A stretch of DNA of 46,622 bases, taken from NCBI GenBank assembly GCA_934085675.1, contig CAKOHH010000009.1, forward strand, positions 1 through 46,622, written 5' to 3'. A program made the position numbers and the translations under genes. This document shows positions 16,141-24,535 of the stretch, piece after piece. The notes under the pieces were generated by a model that searched no databases, was not told where the DNA came from, and worked only from the letters and a program-made list of their open reading frames with translations. The number at the start of each line of letters is the position of its first letter. Within the stretch, counting starts at the first letter, position 1. Source of the DNA: an uncultured Bacilli bacterium. GTDB taxonomy: Bacteria > Bacillota_I > Bacilli_A > RF39 > UBA660.

Positions 16141-16531
16141 GTATCGTAAACAACATAGAAGAACTTATGATGGACACGCAAAAGGTAATACTGAATTACA
16201 TTTTGGTGAATTTGGCTTAATGGCCAAAGAAGGTAACTACGTAAGTGCTCGTCAAATCGAAGCAGCTCGTATTGCTATGACTCGTTACATGAAACGTGGT
16301 GGTAAAGTATTTATTAATATTTTCCCAGATATGCCACGTACTAAAAAACCACTTGAAACTCGTCAAGGTAAAGGTAAAGGTAACGTAGAAGAATGGGTAG
16401 CAGTTGTTAAAGAAGGAAAAATCATGTTTGAAATTTCTGGTATTGACGAAGAAACTGCAAGAGAGGCTTTAAGACTTGCTTCTCACAAATTACCTATTCA
16501 ATGTAAATTTGTTAAAAAGGAGGGAATCTAA
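16118..16531 (+). CDS. rplP: 50S ribosomal protein L16
   Basis: 137 aa from the ATG at 16118 after AAAGGAGAG; this gives the normal 'MLMPKRTKYRKQHR' N-terminus, while the in-frame ATG at 16109 lies in the ribosome binding site region. It contains 'GLMAKEGNYVSARQIEAARIAMTR'-type core and 'MGKGKG'-like 'RQGKGKGNVEEWV'. L16 helps place A-site tRNA. Overlaps rpsC by 23 bases. Confidence 0.96.
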   Translation: MLMPKRTKYRKQHRRTYDGHAKGNTELHFGEFGLMAKEGNYVSARQIEAARIAMTRYMKRGGKVFINIFPDMPRTKKPLETRQGKGKGNVEEWVAVVKEGKIMFEISGIDEETAREALRLASHKLPIQCKFVKKEGI

Positions 16532-16743
16532 TGAAGGCTCTAGAAATTAGACAAATGACTTCTGAAGAAATCGAAAAGAAAATCAAAGAAGGCAAAAGTG
16601 AATTATTAAATATGCGTATGCAAAGTGCTAGAGGCGGATTAGAAAAACCTCACAAAATAAGTGCTATGAAAAAAGATATCGCAAGAATGATGACAGTTTT
16701 AAAAGAAAGAGAATTAGGAGGTACAAATGAAAACGGAAAGTAG
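16531..16743 (+). CDS. rpmC: 50S ribosomal protein L29
   Basis: 70 aa, normal length. Two-helix protein ('MTSEEIEKKIKEGKSELLNMR', 'KISAMKKDIARMMTVLKERE'). It sits at the tunnel exit beside L23. The start overlaps the rplP stop by one base, and its last 17 bases overlap rpsQ. Confidence 0.96.
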   Translation: MKALEIRQMTSEEIEKKIKEGKSELLNMRMQSARGGLEKPHKISAMKKDIARMMTVLKERELGGTNENGK

Positions 16744-16990
16744 AAAACAAGAATTAGTCGGCAAAGTTGTCAGTGCAGCTAACGACAAAACCATTACCGT
16801 TTTAGTTGAAACTCACAAAAGCCATCCATTATATGGAAAACGCGTAAAATATTCTAAAAAATATGCGGCACATGATGAAAAAAATGTAGCTAAAGTTGGA
16901 GACACAGTAAGAATTAGAGCAACAAGACCATTATCTAAAACTAAGAGATATGAACTTGTTGAAGTACTAGTTGAAGCTGTAGTATTATAG
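16727..16990 (+). CDS. rpsQ: 30S ribosomal protein S17
   Basis: 87 aa. OB-fold protein binding 16S rRNA early in assembly. Diagnostic stretches are 'RKQELVGKVVSAANDKTITVLV', 'HPLYGKRVKYSKKYAAHDE' and 'GDTVRIRATRPLSKTKRYELVE'. The ATG follows AGGAGG and is inside the end of rpmC. Last gene of the S10 unit before rplN. Confidence 0.97.
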   Translation: MKTESRKQELVGKVVSAANDKTITVLVETHKSHPLYGKRVKYSKKYAAHDEKNVAKVGDTVRIRATRPLSKTKRYELVEVLVEAVVL

Positions 16991-17001
16991 GAGGTAATCT
17001 T

Positions 17002-17370
17002 ATGGTAATGCAAGAATCAAGACTTAAAGTGGCAGATAACACTGGTGCAAGAGAAGTCCTAGTTATCCGTCCTTTAGGCGGATCTAAAAGAAAAACAGCT
17101 AATATCGGAGATATTGTTGTTTGTACTGTTAAAAAAGCGATTCCAAATGGAAACTTAAAAAAAGGAAAAGTTGTTAAAGCTGTTATTGTAAGAAGTAAAC
17201 AAGGTGTTCGTCGTGCTGATGGAAGTTATATTAAATTTGATGACAATGCATGTGTTATCATTAAAGACGATAAAACTCCAGTAGGTACACGTGTATTAGG
17301 TCCAGTGGCTAGAGAATTACGTGAAAAAGATTTCATGAAAATTGTTTCTTTAGCAAGTGAAGTTATATAG
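17002..17370 (+). CDS. rplN: 50S ribosomal protein L14
   Basis: 122 aa, the standard length. Begins 'MVMQESRLKVADNTGAREVLVI', with 'GGSKRKTANIGDIVVCTVKKAIP' and 'DDNACVIIKDDKTPVGTRV' following. L14 forms an inter-subunit bridge and is the docking site for the silencing factor RsfS. RBS AGGAGG. Start of the spc-type section. Confidence 0.98.
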   Translation: MVMQESRLKVADNTGAREVLVIRPLGGSKRKTANIGDIVVCTVKKAIPNGNLKKGKVVKAVIVRSKQGVRRADGSYIKFDDNACVIIKDDKTPVGTRVLGPVARELREKDFMKIVSLASEVI

Positions 17371-17379
17371 GAGGTTCAA

Positions 17380-17631
17380 ATGAAAATTAAAGTAAATGAT
17401 GAAGTTTTAATTATTGCTGGTAAAGATAAAGGAAAAACTGGCAAAGTTACGAAAACCTTAAAGAAAATTGACAAGGTTGTTGTTGAAGGTGTTAACATTG
17501 TTAAAAAACATCAAAAACCTAATCAAATGAACCAAGTTGGTGGAATCGTTGAAATGGAAGCTCCAATTCATGTTTCTAACGTTAAAAAAATTGAAAAAAC
17601 TGAACCTAAAAAGAAAGCTAAGAAAGATTAA
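17380..17631 (+). CDS. rplX: 50S ribosomal protein L24, C-terminally short
   Basis: 83 aa against about 100-105 in Bacillus. The KOW motif is intact ('VNDEVLIIAGKDKGKTGKV'), followed by 'VVVEGVNIVKKHQKPN' and 'EAPIHVSNV'. The C-terminal strand region is then missing and replaced by a lysine-rich end ('EKTEPKKKAKKD'). L24 is an assembly initiator near the tunnel exit. RBS AGGAGG. Confidence 0.95.
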   Translation: MKIKVNDEVLIIAGKDKGKTGKVTKTLKKIDKVVVEGVNIVKKHQKPNQMNQVGGIVEMEAPIHVSNVKKIEKTEPKKKAKKD

Positions 17632-17642
17632 GGTGGGAATTT

Positions 17643-18182
17643 ATGAGTACATATAAAGAATTATATAATAAGGAAATTGTTCCTGCTCTTATGAAAGAAT
17701 TTAATTACAAGACAGTTATGCAAGTTCCTAAATTAGAAAAAATTGTTATCAACATTGGTGTTGGCGAAGGTCATACTGATGAAAAGTATATCGAAGCTGC
17801 ATTAAAAGACTTAGAAGCTATTACAGGTCAAAAGGCAGTTATTACAAAAGCACATAAATCAATCGCTGGATTTAAAATCCGTGAAGGACAACCTATAGGT
17901 GTTAAAACAACACTTCGTGGTGAAAAAATGTATATTTTCTTAGAAAAATTAATTCGTGTTGCTCTTCCTCGTGTAAGAGACTTCCGTGGAGTACCAAAAA
18001 ATGCTTTTGATGGACATGGTAACTATACATTAGGAATTAAGGAACAATTAATTTTCCCAGAAATTGTATACGATAATATTTTAAAAATTCGTGGTATGGA
18101 TATTGTTATGGTAACAACTGCTCATACAAACGAAGAAGCTAAGGCATTACTTGCAGGATTTAAGATGCCTTTCAAAGGATAG
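17643..18182 (+). CDS. rplE: 50S ribosomal protein L5
   Basis: 179 aa, normal length. Contains 'PKLEKIVINIGVGE', 'AVITKAHKSIAGFKIREGQPIG' and 'RDFRGVPKNAFDGHGNYTLGI'. L5 binds 5S rRNA and touches P-site tRNA. RBS AAGGTGGG. Confidence 0.98.
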   Translation: MSTYKELYNKEIVPALMKEFNYKTVMQVPKLEKIVINIGVGEGHTDEKYIEAALKDLEAITGQKAVITKAHKSIAGFKIREGQPIGVKTTLRGEKMYIFLEKLIRVALPRVRDFRGVPKNAFDGHGNYTLGIKEQLIFPEIVYDNILKIRGMDIVMVTTAHTNEEAKALLAGFKMPFKG

Positions 18183-18191
18183 GAGGACACT

Positions 18192-18377
18192 ATGGCAAAA
18201 ACAAGTTTAAAAGTAAAACAATCACGCACACCTAAGTTTAGCTCTCGTGCTTATACAAGATGTGAACGTTGTGGAAGACCTCATGGTGTTCTACGTAAAT
18301 ATCATTTATGTCGTATTTGCTTCAGAGAACTTGCCAATGAAGGTAAGATTCCTGGCGTAAAGAAAGCAAGTTGGTAG
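18192..18377 (+). CDS. rpsZ: 30S ribosomal protein S14, zinc type
   Basis: 61 aa. Two CxxC pairs ('CERCGRPHG' and 'LCRIC') bind one zinc, which marks the C+ form (RpsZ/type Z) and not the zinc-free paralogue. The end 'ANEGKIPGVKKASW' is typical. RBS AGGAGGA. Confidence 0.97.
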   Translation: MAKTSLKVKQSRTPKFSSRAYTRCERCGRPHGVLRKYHLCRICFRELANEGKIPGVKKASW

Positions 18378-18389
18378 GAGGGTGTACTT

Positions 18390-18785
18390 ATGGTAGCAGA
18401 TAAAATTTCTGATATGCTTACAAGAATCCGTAATGCAAATCAATTAAAATATGATACAGTTGAAGTTCTTGGTACTAAGATGACTCGTGGTATTGCCGAT
18501 ATTTTAAAAAGAGAAGGTTATATTGCTGATTACGAATATACTGAAAACGTAAATGGTGACAAAATAACAATCACTTTAAAATATGGTGACCGTAAAGAAA
18601 GAGTTATTACAGGTTTAAAAAGAATTAGTAAATCTGGTTTACGTGTTTATGCAAAAGTTGATGAAATTCCATACGTTTTAAACGGTTTAGGAATTGCAAT
18701 TATTTCAACTTCAAAAGGACTTATGACTGATAAAGAAGCTAGAAATGCTAAGTTAGGAGGCGAAGTACTTGCCTATATTTGGTAA
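18390..18785 (+). CDS. rpsH: 30S ribosomal protein S8
   Basis: 131 aa, normal length. Starts 'DKISDMLTRIRNANQL' and ends in 'GLGIAIISTSKGLMTDKEAR' and 'GGEVLAYIW'. S8 binds helix 21 of 16S rRNA and in E. coli represses the spc operon. RBS AGGAGGG. Confidence 0.98.
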   Translation: MVADKISDMLTRIRNANQLKYDTVEVLGTKMTRGIADILKREGYIADYEYTENVNGDKITITLKYGDRKERVITGLKRISKSGLRVYAKVDEIPYVLNGLGIAIISTSKGLMTDKEARNAKLGGEVLAYIW

Positions 18786-18794
18786 GGAAAATCT

Positions 18795-19334
18795 ATGAGT
18801 AGAATTGGTAATAGAAAACTTAGTGTCCCAACTGGTGTTGAAGTAACTTTAGAAAAAAATCTTTTAACTGTTAAATCAGGAAAAGGTTCCTTAACTTTAA
18901 CTATCAATCCACTTGTTACTGTAACAATTGGAGAAGGAGTTATTGAAACAAGACCAATTAATGAAAGTCCTAGCGCCAATATTATGTATGGTACAACTAA
19001 TTCACTTATTAAAAATATGTTAATTGGTGTATCAGAAGGCTATACAAAAGGATTAGAAATCGTTGGTGTAGGTTATCGTTTCAATGTTTCTGGAAATAAA
19101 ATAGGTGTTACTGCTGGTTTTTCACATCCAGTAGAAATGGTTTGTCCAGAAGGAATTGAAGTAAAATCAATTAGTAATACCGAAATTGAACTTTCTGGTA
19201 TTGATAAACAAAAATTATCTGAATTTGCGGCAAATATTCGTAAATTAAGAAGTCCAGAACCTTACAAAGGAAAAGGAATTCGATATAAAGGCGAACATAT
19301 CCGTCGTAAAGAAGGAAAGAAAGCGGCTAAGTAG
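18795..19334 (+). CDS. rplF: 50S ribosomal protein L6
   Basis: 179 aa, normal length. Duplicated fold with 'MSRIGNRKLSVPTGVEVTL', the second-half 'EIVGVGYRFNV' and 'EPYKGKGIRYKGEHIRRKEGK'. L6 lies near the factor-binding centre. RBS AAGGAAA is weaker than its neighbours. Confidence 0.98.
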   Translation: MSRIGNRKLSVPTGVEVTLEKNLLTVKSGKGSLTLTINPLVTVTIGEGVIETRPINESPSANIMYGTTNSLIKNMLIGVSEGYTKGLEIVGVGYRFNVSGNKIGVTAGFSHPVEMVCPEGIEVKSISNTEIELSGIDKQKLSEFAANIRKLRSPEPYKGKGIRYKGEHIRRKEGKKAAK

Positions 19335-19342
19335 GTGAGAAT

Positions 19343-19696
19343 ATGATAAAGAAAGAATCTAAAAATACGGCACGTTTAAGAAGACATGCTAGAGTTCGTA
19401 AAACAATTTCTGGTACAAGCGAAATGCCTCGTTTAAACGTTTTCCGTTCTAATAAAGAAATTTATGCTCAAGTTATTGATGATGTAAACGGTATCACTTT
19501 AGTTAGCTCTTCATCAAAAGAATTAAAAGTAAGTGGTGGTAATATCGAATCAGCAAAAGCTGTAGGTAAAGATATTGCTACAAAATGCAAAGCAAAAAAA
19601 ATAGAAAAAGTTGTTTTCGATAGAGGTGGATATCTTTATCATGGACGTGTCGCTGCTTTAGCAGATGCTGCACGTGAAAACGGCTTAGAGTTTTAG
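19343..19696 (+). CDS. rplR: 50S ribosomal protein L18
   Basis: 117 aa. Contains 'RLRRHARVRKTISGTSEMPRLN', 'VFRSNKEIYAQVIDD' and 'VFDRGGYLYHGRVAALADAARE'. It carries 5S rRNA with L5 and L25. RBS TAGGTGAG. Confidence 0.97.
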   Translation: MIKKESKNTARLRRHARVRKTISGTSEMPRLNVFRSNKEIYAQVIDDVNGITLVSSSSKELKVSGGNIESAKAVGKDIATKCKAKKIEKVVFDRGGYLYHGRVAALADAARENGLEF

Positions 19697-19707
19697 GAGG
19701 GTACAAA

Positions 19708-20211
19708 ATGGCTAGACAAAATATAGATCCAAAGAAAAAATTATTGGAAGAAAAAGTTATTAACCTTAGTCGTGTTACCAAAGTTACAAAAGGTGGAAGA
19801 CATTTCCGTTTCTCTGCTACTGTTGTTGTTGGTAACCGTAAAGGCCTAGTTGGTATGGGTACTGGAAAAGCTAATGAAGTTAACGATGCAATCGCTAAGG
19901 CTTCAAAAACTGCTAACAAAAACGTTACTCGTGTTGCCCTTCAAGATGCTCGTACCATTCCTCATGAAGCAACAGGTAAAGTTGGACGTGCTGTTGTCTT
20001 AATTAAACCTGCTAAAGAAGGTACTGGTGTTATCGCTGGTGGTGCTGCTCGTGCAGTCTTAGAACTTGCTGGTGTTAAAGATATCGTATCAAAAAGTTTA
20101 GGCAGCAATACAAAAGTTAATGTTGCTAAAGCTACTTTAGAAGCTTTAAAAAGCGAACGTACTCCTGCAAAAATTGCAGCTTTAAGAGGAAAGAAAGTTG
20201 AGGAGTTATAA
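19708..20211 (+). CDS. rpsE: 30S ribosomal protein S5
   Basis: 167 aa. Double-stranded-RNA-binding N-half ('VTKGGRHFRFSATVVVGN' and 'GLVGMGTGKANEV') and C-half 'TGVIAGGAARAVLELAGVKDI'. S5 influences decoding fidelity at the mRNA entrance. RBS AGGAGGG. The next gene is rplO directly: rpmD, normally here, is absent. Its stop overlaps rplO by one base. Confidence 0.98.
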   Translation: MARQNIDPKKKLLEEKVINLSRVTKVTKGGRHFRFSATVVVGNRKGLVGMGTGKANEVNDAIAKASKTANKNVTRVALQDARTIPHEATGKVGRAVVLIKPAKEGTGVIAGGAARAVLELAGVKDIVSKSLGSNTKVNVAKATLEALKSERTPAKIAALRGKKVEEL

Positions 20212-20654
20212 TGAGATTAGAAAGTTTACCTAAAACTAAAGAACTTAAAAATACAAAACGTGTTGGTCGTGGACCTGGGTCTGGAATGGGTAAGACTTCT
20301 ACTCATGGAGAAAAAGGTCAAAAATCAAGAAGTGGTGTTAGTATCTCAGCTTGGTTCCAAGGTGGACAATCTCCTTTATATAGAAGACTTCCAAAAAGAG
20401 GATTTAAAAATACGCGTTTTGAAACAAAATACGCAGTTATTAACTTAAGTGATTTAGATAAATACTTCAATGATGGAGACGTTGTTACTCCAGAAGTATT
20501 AAAAGAAAAAGGAATTATTAAAAAACAATTAAATGGAGTTAAAGTTTTAGCAAATGGTACTTTGACAAAAAAATTAACTGTAAAAGCTAATCGTTTTTCA
20601 AGTATCGCTGTGACTAAAATTGAAGAGTCTGGTGGAAAAACTGAGGTGATCTAA
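20211..20654 (+). CDS. rplO: 50S ribosomal protein L15
   Basis: 147 aa. 'VGRGPGSGMGKTSTHGEKGQKSR'-type glycine-rich N-terminus and 'FQGGQSPLYRRLPKRGFKN' are diagnostic. It binds late in 50S assembly. The start overlaps the rpsE stop (TAATG), with GAGGAG within rpsE as its ribosome binding site. Confidence 0.97.
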   Translation: MRLESLPKTKELKNTKRVGRGPGSGMGKTSTHGEKGQKSRSGVSISAWFQGGQSPLYRRLPKRGFKNTRFETKYAVINLSDLDKYFNDGDVVTPEVLKEKGIIKKQLNGVKVLANGTLTKKLTVKANRFSSIAVTKIEESGGKTEVI

Positions 20655-20655
20655 T

Positions 20656-21927
20656 ATGAAAAAAGGGTTATCCAGATTTTTTTCCAAAGACGTCAAAGAT
20701 CTTAGAAAAAGAATTTTGTTTACGTTACTCGTTTTAGGAATGTACTGTATTGGGTGTGGCATCACAATTGTGTGGGCAACACCTTGGCTTGATTCCTTAT
20801 ATGGATCATTAGGCTTTATGGGCATTTTTAACTTAATGAGTGGTGGGGGTTTTGATAAATTCTCAATCTTTGGTCTTGGTGTAACCCCATATATTAATGC
20901 TTCAATTATTACTCAGTTACTCACTATGGATATCATTCCATACTTTAAAGAGTTAAAAGAACAAGGATATGTTGGAAGACAAAAAATTAATCGTATCACA
21001 AGATATTTAGGAATTATCCTAGCCTTTATTCAATCTTATGTTTTAACGGTTTTCTTACTTAATGTTAAGGATGTTGACATGGTTTTAAAAATCACTCTTA
21101 TTATGAGTGCTGGAACATCTTTCCTACTTTGGTTAGGTGATCAAATTACAAATAAAGGTATTGGTAATGGTCAATCACTTCTAATTATGGCCAGTATCGT
21201 TTTAAGTCTTCCAGCTGTATTTACAGGAGCTTACAATGCTTTTGTAACCAGCGCTAGTTATGCTTCTTGGTTAGGAATATTATTCTTCATATGTTATCTT
21301 ATCATGTACTTATTAGTTATTGTTGGTATCGTATGGATTACCTTAGCTGAAAGAAGAATTCCTATTCAATATGCAAATAAAACAGTAAGTGCTTATAAAG
21401 CTAAAGAATCTTATTTACCTTTAAAGATAAATTATGCAGGAGTTATGCCTGTTATCTTTGCTTCCATGTTACTTACTATTCCATCTATTATCGTTAATTT
21501 AATTGGTAATCAAAGTGCGATTGACTTTGTTAGTAACTATATTTTATATACGTCACCAACAGGTTTTGTACTTTATATTGCCTTAATCGTTTTCTTCAGT
21601 TATTTTTATACCTTCATGGCTATGAATCCTGAAGAAATGAGTAAAGATTTAAATAAAAGTGGCGCTTATATTCCAGGGGTAAGACCTGGTGTGGAAACAA
21701 CTAAATATATTAATAAAGTTGTTGGCAGACTCACTTTAGTAGGAAGTATCTTTATTGCTGTTTTAGCAGGATTACCTATTTTAATTTCAAATCTTACAGG
21801 ATTAAGTCAATCAATCGCGATTGGTGGCACCGGTATCTTAATTGTTGTCGGTGTGGCTATTGAAACGTTCAAACAAATTCAAAGTGGAATGGTGGCCCGT
21901 ACTTATTCACACAGAAGGATGAAGTAA
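20656..21927 (+). CDS. secY: Protein translocase subunit SecY
   Basis: 423 aa, ten predicted membrane helices, plasma membrane. It forms the protein-conducting channel with SecE and SecG (secG is at 41872). Visible signatures: 'FGLGVTPYINASIITQLLT' (plug/TM2 region), 'QSLLIMASIV' and the cytoplasmic loop 'TLAERRIPIQYANKTV'. The C-terminus ends with basic 'YSHRRMK'. It starts 1 base after the rplO stop, with GAGGTGAT as ribosome binding site, so it is co-transcribed with the ribosomal genes. Confidence 0.98.
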   Translation: MKKGLSRFFSKDVKDLRKRILFTLLVLGMYCIGCGITIVWATPWLDSLYGSLGFMGIFNLMSGGGFDKFSIFGLGVTPYINASIITQLLTMDIIPYFKELKEQGYVGRQKINRITRYLGIILAFIQSYVLTVFLLNVKDVDMVLKITLIMSAGTSFLLWLGDQITNKGIGNGQSLLIMASIVLSLPAVFTGAYNAFVTSASYASWLGILFFICYLIMYLLVIVGIVWITLAERRIPIQYANKTVSAYKAKESYLPLKINYAGVMPVIFASMLLTIPSIIVNLIGNQSAIDFVSNYILYTSPTGFVLYIALIVFFSYFYTFMAMNPEEMSKDLNKSGAYIPGVRPGVETTKYINKVVGRLTLVGSIFIAVLAGLPILISNLTGLSQSIAIGGTGILIVVGVAIETFKQIQSGMVARTYSHRRMK

Positions 21928-22574
21928 TGAAAAATGTTATTTTTCTTGCTCCTCCTGCTGGGGGTAAGGGCACATTAAGTGATTATTTAATTGATACATT
22001 TAACTATGAACATATTTCAACCGGTGATCTTTTACGTGAAGAAGCCAAGAATAATAAAGAGTTAAATGAATTTTTAAAATCAGGTCATTTAGTTTCAGAT
22101 GACATGATTATGGAAATGGTTGCAAAAAAATTAAAAACTTTGCATAAAGACAGACCATTTATTTTAGATGGTGTGCCAAGAACATTGCAACAAGCTCAAA
22201 AACTTGATATAATATTGTCTGGTTTAGAGCATTCTAAGGTTGTTGTTATTTATTTAGATGTAGAAAAGGCGATTTTAATAGACCGTGTGGTAGGTAGACA
22301 AATTTGTCCGAAGTGTCATCGCAGCTACAACAGTAGAATAAAAGAATTTAAACCAGGTATTGATAATATTTGCGATAATTGCGGTGCAACACTTGTTCAC
22401 CGTGATGATGACAATCTAGAGTCTTTTATGATTCGTTATCAAGAATATGAGAGCAATACACATCCGGTAGTATCTTTTTATAAAGAAAAAGGAATGTTAG
22501 AAGTACTTCAAAATAATGAAGTCGACCAAACAGAAGCTCTCAAAAATTTAAGGAGAATCGTCGATGAACATTAG
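21927..22574 (+). CDS. adk: Adenylate kinase with zinc-binding lid
   Basis: 215 aa. Converts AMP + ATP to two ADP in the cytoplasm. The lid carries two Cys pairs ('ICPKCHRSYN' and 'ICDNCGATL') that bind structural zinc, as in Gram-positive enzymes. The AMP site shows 'STGDLLREE' and 'FILDGVPRT'. The P-loop is unusual: residues 8-17 read APPAGGKGTL where the family normally has GxPGAGKGTQ, so the first Gly and the final Gln are replaced. The catalytic Lys is kept (K14). It overlaps secY by one base and map by 11 bases. Confidence 0.95.
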   Translation: MKNVIFLAPPAGGKGTLSDYLIDTFNYEHISTGDLLREEAKNNKELNEFLKSGHLVSDDMIMEMVAKKLKTLHKDRPFILDGVPRTLQQAQKLDIILSGLEHSKVVVIYLDVEKAILIDRVVGRQICPKCHRSYNSRIKEFKPGIDNICDNCGATLVHRDDDNLESFMIRYQEYESNTHPVVSFYKEKGMLEVLQNNEVDQTEALKNLRRIVDEH

Positions 22575-23307
22575 AAGTGAACGAGAAATAAAATTAATGA
22601 AAGAAGCCGGACATATTAATTTTCTAGCTCATAAAGAGATGGAGAAATATATACGTCCTGGTATTACAACTAAAGAATTAGACAAAAAAATCAATGATTT
22701 TATTGTAAGTCACGGAGGCATCGCGTCTTGTTACGGCTATGAAGGATTTCCAGGCCATGCTTGCATTTGTGTAAATGATGAAGTGGTTCATGGAATTCCT
22801 GGTAACCGTCGTTTAAAAGATGGCGATATTGTAAAACTTGATTTTACAGTACGAAAAGCAGGATATGAGTCAGATATGACCAGAACTTATCTTGTAGGAA
22901 ATGTCGATGAGAAAGTAAAACAAATGGTTATTGATACGGAACATGCTTTATATGAAGGTATCAAATGTGTGAAACCAGGTAATCGTATTGGGGACATATC
23001 AAACGCGATTGAAACCTATGCTCATGCTCATGGTTTATCTGTTGTAGAAGAACTAGTGGGACATGGAATTGGTACAGATATGCATGAAGAACCTGATGTA
23101 CCTAATTATGGAGAAGCACATAAAGGTCCCGTTTTAAAAGAAGGAATGGTTTTGGCAATAGAACCAATGCTTAATTTAGGACGTAAAGAAGTCGTTATGT
23201 TGGATAACGATTGGACAATTGTGACAGAAGATGAAAGTTTTTCATGTCACTTTGAACATACTGTCTGTGTAACCAAAGATGGGTATGAAATTTTAACAGG
23301 AGAATAG
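22564..23307 (+). CDS. map: Methionine aminopeptidase, type I
   Basis: 247 aa. Removes the initiator Met from nascent proteins. The fold's markers are 'HACICVNDEVVHGIPGNR', metal Asp residues in 'KLDFTVRKAGYESDMTRTY', 'GHGIGTDMHEEPDVPNYG' and the Glu ligands in 'AIEPML' and 'CHFEHTV'. All five metal ligands appear present. Start ATG at 22564 after AAGGAGAA, inside the end of adk. The secY-adk-map-infA order is classic for Firmicutes. Confidence 0.98.
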   Translation: MNIRSEREIKLMKEAGHINFLAHKEMEKYIRPGITTKELDKKINDFIVSHGGIASCYGYEGFPGHACICVNDEVVHGIPGNRRLKDGDIVKLDFTVRKAGYESDMTRTYLVGNVDEKVKQMVIDTEHALYEGIKCVKPGNRIGDISNAIETYAHAHGLSVVEELVGHGIGTDMHEEPDVPNYGEAHKGPVLKEGMVLAIEPMLNLGRKEVVMLDNDWTIVTEDESFSCHFEHTVCVTKDGYEILTGE

Positions 23308-23313
23308 AAATTT

Positions 23314-23604
23314 ATGGCGAAAAAAAATGATCGAAAAAGCAATTTACAAAGCAAAGACGTTGTAAAGAACAAACATCAAGTGAATAATACGAAATCCGAC
23401 AAATTAGAAGTAGAAGGAAAAGTAGTAGATGTCTTAAAAGGCGGAGATTACTTAGTAGAACTACCAAATGGATATACTGTAGAGGCCTACGTTTCTGGTA
23501 AAATGCGCGTTAATATGATTCGTATTCTACCAGGTGATACAGTCACTATTGAACTTTCTCCTTACGATTTAACACGTGGGCGCATTACATGGAATAAAAG
23601 ATAA
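23314..23604 (+). CDS. infA: Translation initiation factor IF-1 with N-terminal extension
   Basis: 96 aa against the usual 72. The OB-fold core begins about residue 31 ('LEVEGKVVDVLKGGDYLVEL') and ends with 'PYDLTRGRITW'. The first 24 or so extra residues are rich in K, N and S. No alternative ATG, GTG or TTG lies between 23314 and the core, and AGGAGAA precedes the ATG at 23314, so the extension looks real. IF-1 occupies the A site of the 30S subunit during initiation. Confidence 0.95.
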   Translation: MAKKNDRKSNLQSKDVVKNKHQVNNTKSDKLEVEGKVVDVLKGGDYLVELPNGYTVEAYVSGKMRVNMIRILPGDTVTIELSPYDLTRGRITWNKR

Positions 23605-23616
23605 TGGAGGTAAATT

Positions 23617-23733
23617 ATGAAAGTTAGAGCATCAGTAAAACCAATATGTAAGAAATGTAAAATAATTAGAAGAAATGGTAAAGTTATGGTTATTTGTGAA
23701 AATCCAAAACACAAACAAGTACAAGGAAAGTAG
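23617..23733 (+). CDS. rpmJ: 50S ribosomal protein L36
   Basis: 38 aa. Begins MKVRASVKPICKKCK; zinc ligands are the Cys pair, a third Cys in 'VMVICENPKHKQ' and the His. This is the canonical C+ form. RBS TGGAGG; the position between infA and rpsM is standard. Confidence 0.97.
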   Translation: MKVRASVKPICKKCKIIRRNGKVMVICENPKHKQVQGK

Positions 23734-23742
23734 AGGAAAGTT

Positions 23743-24117
23743 ATGGCAAGAATTAAAAATATCGAATTACCAAACGAAAAACATGTATGCATTGGTTTAA
23801 CTAGTATTTATGGTATTGGTAGACCTTTAGCAAAAACTATTTGTGCAAAAGCTGGCGTTCCAGCTGACCGCAAAGTTAAAGATTTAACAGAAGAAGATAT
23901 CCAAGCTCTTCGTAAAGAAATTGATAATCATGTTGTAGAAGGTGATCTACGTCGTGAAGTTCAAATGAACATTAAAGAAAAAATGGAAATTAACTCATAT
24001 CAAGGAGTTCGTCACAAAAAAGGACTTCCTGTAAGAGGACAAAGAACTAGCAGAAACGCTCGTACAAGAAAAGGTAAGGGTAAAGTTGTTGCTAATAAGA
24101 AAAAAGCAGGTAAATAG
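23743..24117 (+). CDS. rpsM: 30S ribosomal protein S13
   Basis: 124 aa. 'MARIKNIELPNEKHVCIGLT', the helix-two-turn-helix and the basic C-terminus 'GVRHKKGLPVRGQRTSRNART' are diagnostic. It contacts P-site tRNA and bridges to the 50S subunit. RBS GAGGAAAG. Confidence 0.98.
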   Translation: MARIKNIELPNEKHVCIGLTSIYGIGRPLAKTICAKAGVPADRKVKDLTEEDIQALRKEIDNHVVEGDLRREVQMNIKEKMEINSYQGVRHKKGLPVRGQRTSRNARTRKGKGKVVANKKKAGK

Positions 24118-24130
24118 GAGGTTTTAGATT

Positions 24131-24514
24131 ATGGCATATAATAGAAGAAAAAGAAAAGTTAAGAAAAATATTCCTGAGGCCGTTGCTCATATTAAATCAA
24201 CATATAATAACACAATCGTAACTATTACAGATAAAGAAGGTAATGTTATTAGTTGGGCAAGTGCTGGTACTATTGGATACAAGGGTTCTAAAAAGAAAAC
24301 TCCTTTTGCAGCTGGTACAAGTGCTGAAGCTTGTGGTCGTGCCGCTATGGATTGTGGTGTAAAAAAAGTTGAAGTACATGTTAAAGGTTTAGGAGCAGGA
24401 AGAGAAAATGCTATTCGTCAATTACAAGCTGTTGGTATTGAAGTAACAAGTATTATTGATGAAACACCAGTTCCTCATAATGGATGCCGTCCACCAAAAA
24501 GACCAAGAAATTAG
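24131..24514 (+). CDS. rpsK: 30S ribosomal protein S11
   Basis: 127 aa. 'AVAHIKSTYNNTIVTITD', 'SWASAGTIGYKGSKKKTPFAA' and 'DETPVPHNGCRPPKRPRN' are conserved S11 blocks. It lines the mRNA exit region of the 30S platform. RBS AGGAGG. Confidence 0.98.
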   Translation: MAYNRRKRKVKKNIPEAVAHIKSTYNNTIVTITDKEGNVISWASAGTIGYKGSKKKTPFAAGTSAEACGRAAMDCGVKKVEVHVKGLGAGRENAIRQLQAVGIEVTSIIDETPVPHNGCRPPKRPRN

Positions 24515-24535
24515 TTCTCGGAAAGGAAAATGATT

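Noticed and set aside
20260..20448. Alternative plus-strand frame inside rplO
   Set aside because: It is out of frame with L15, has no ribosome binding site and no protein-like conservation.
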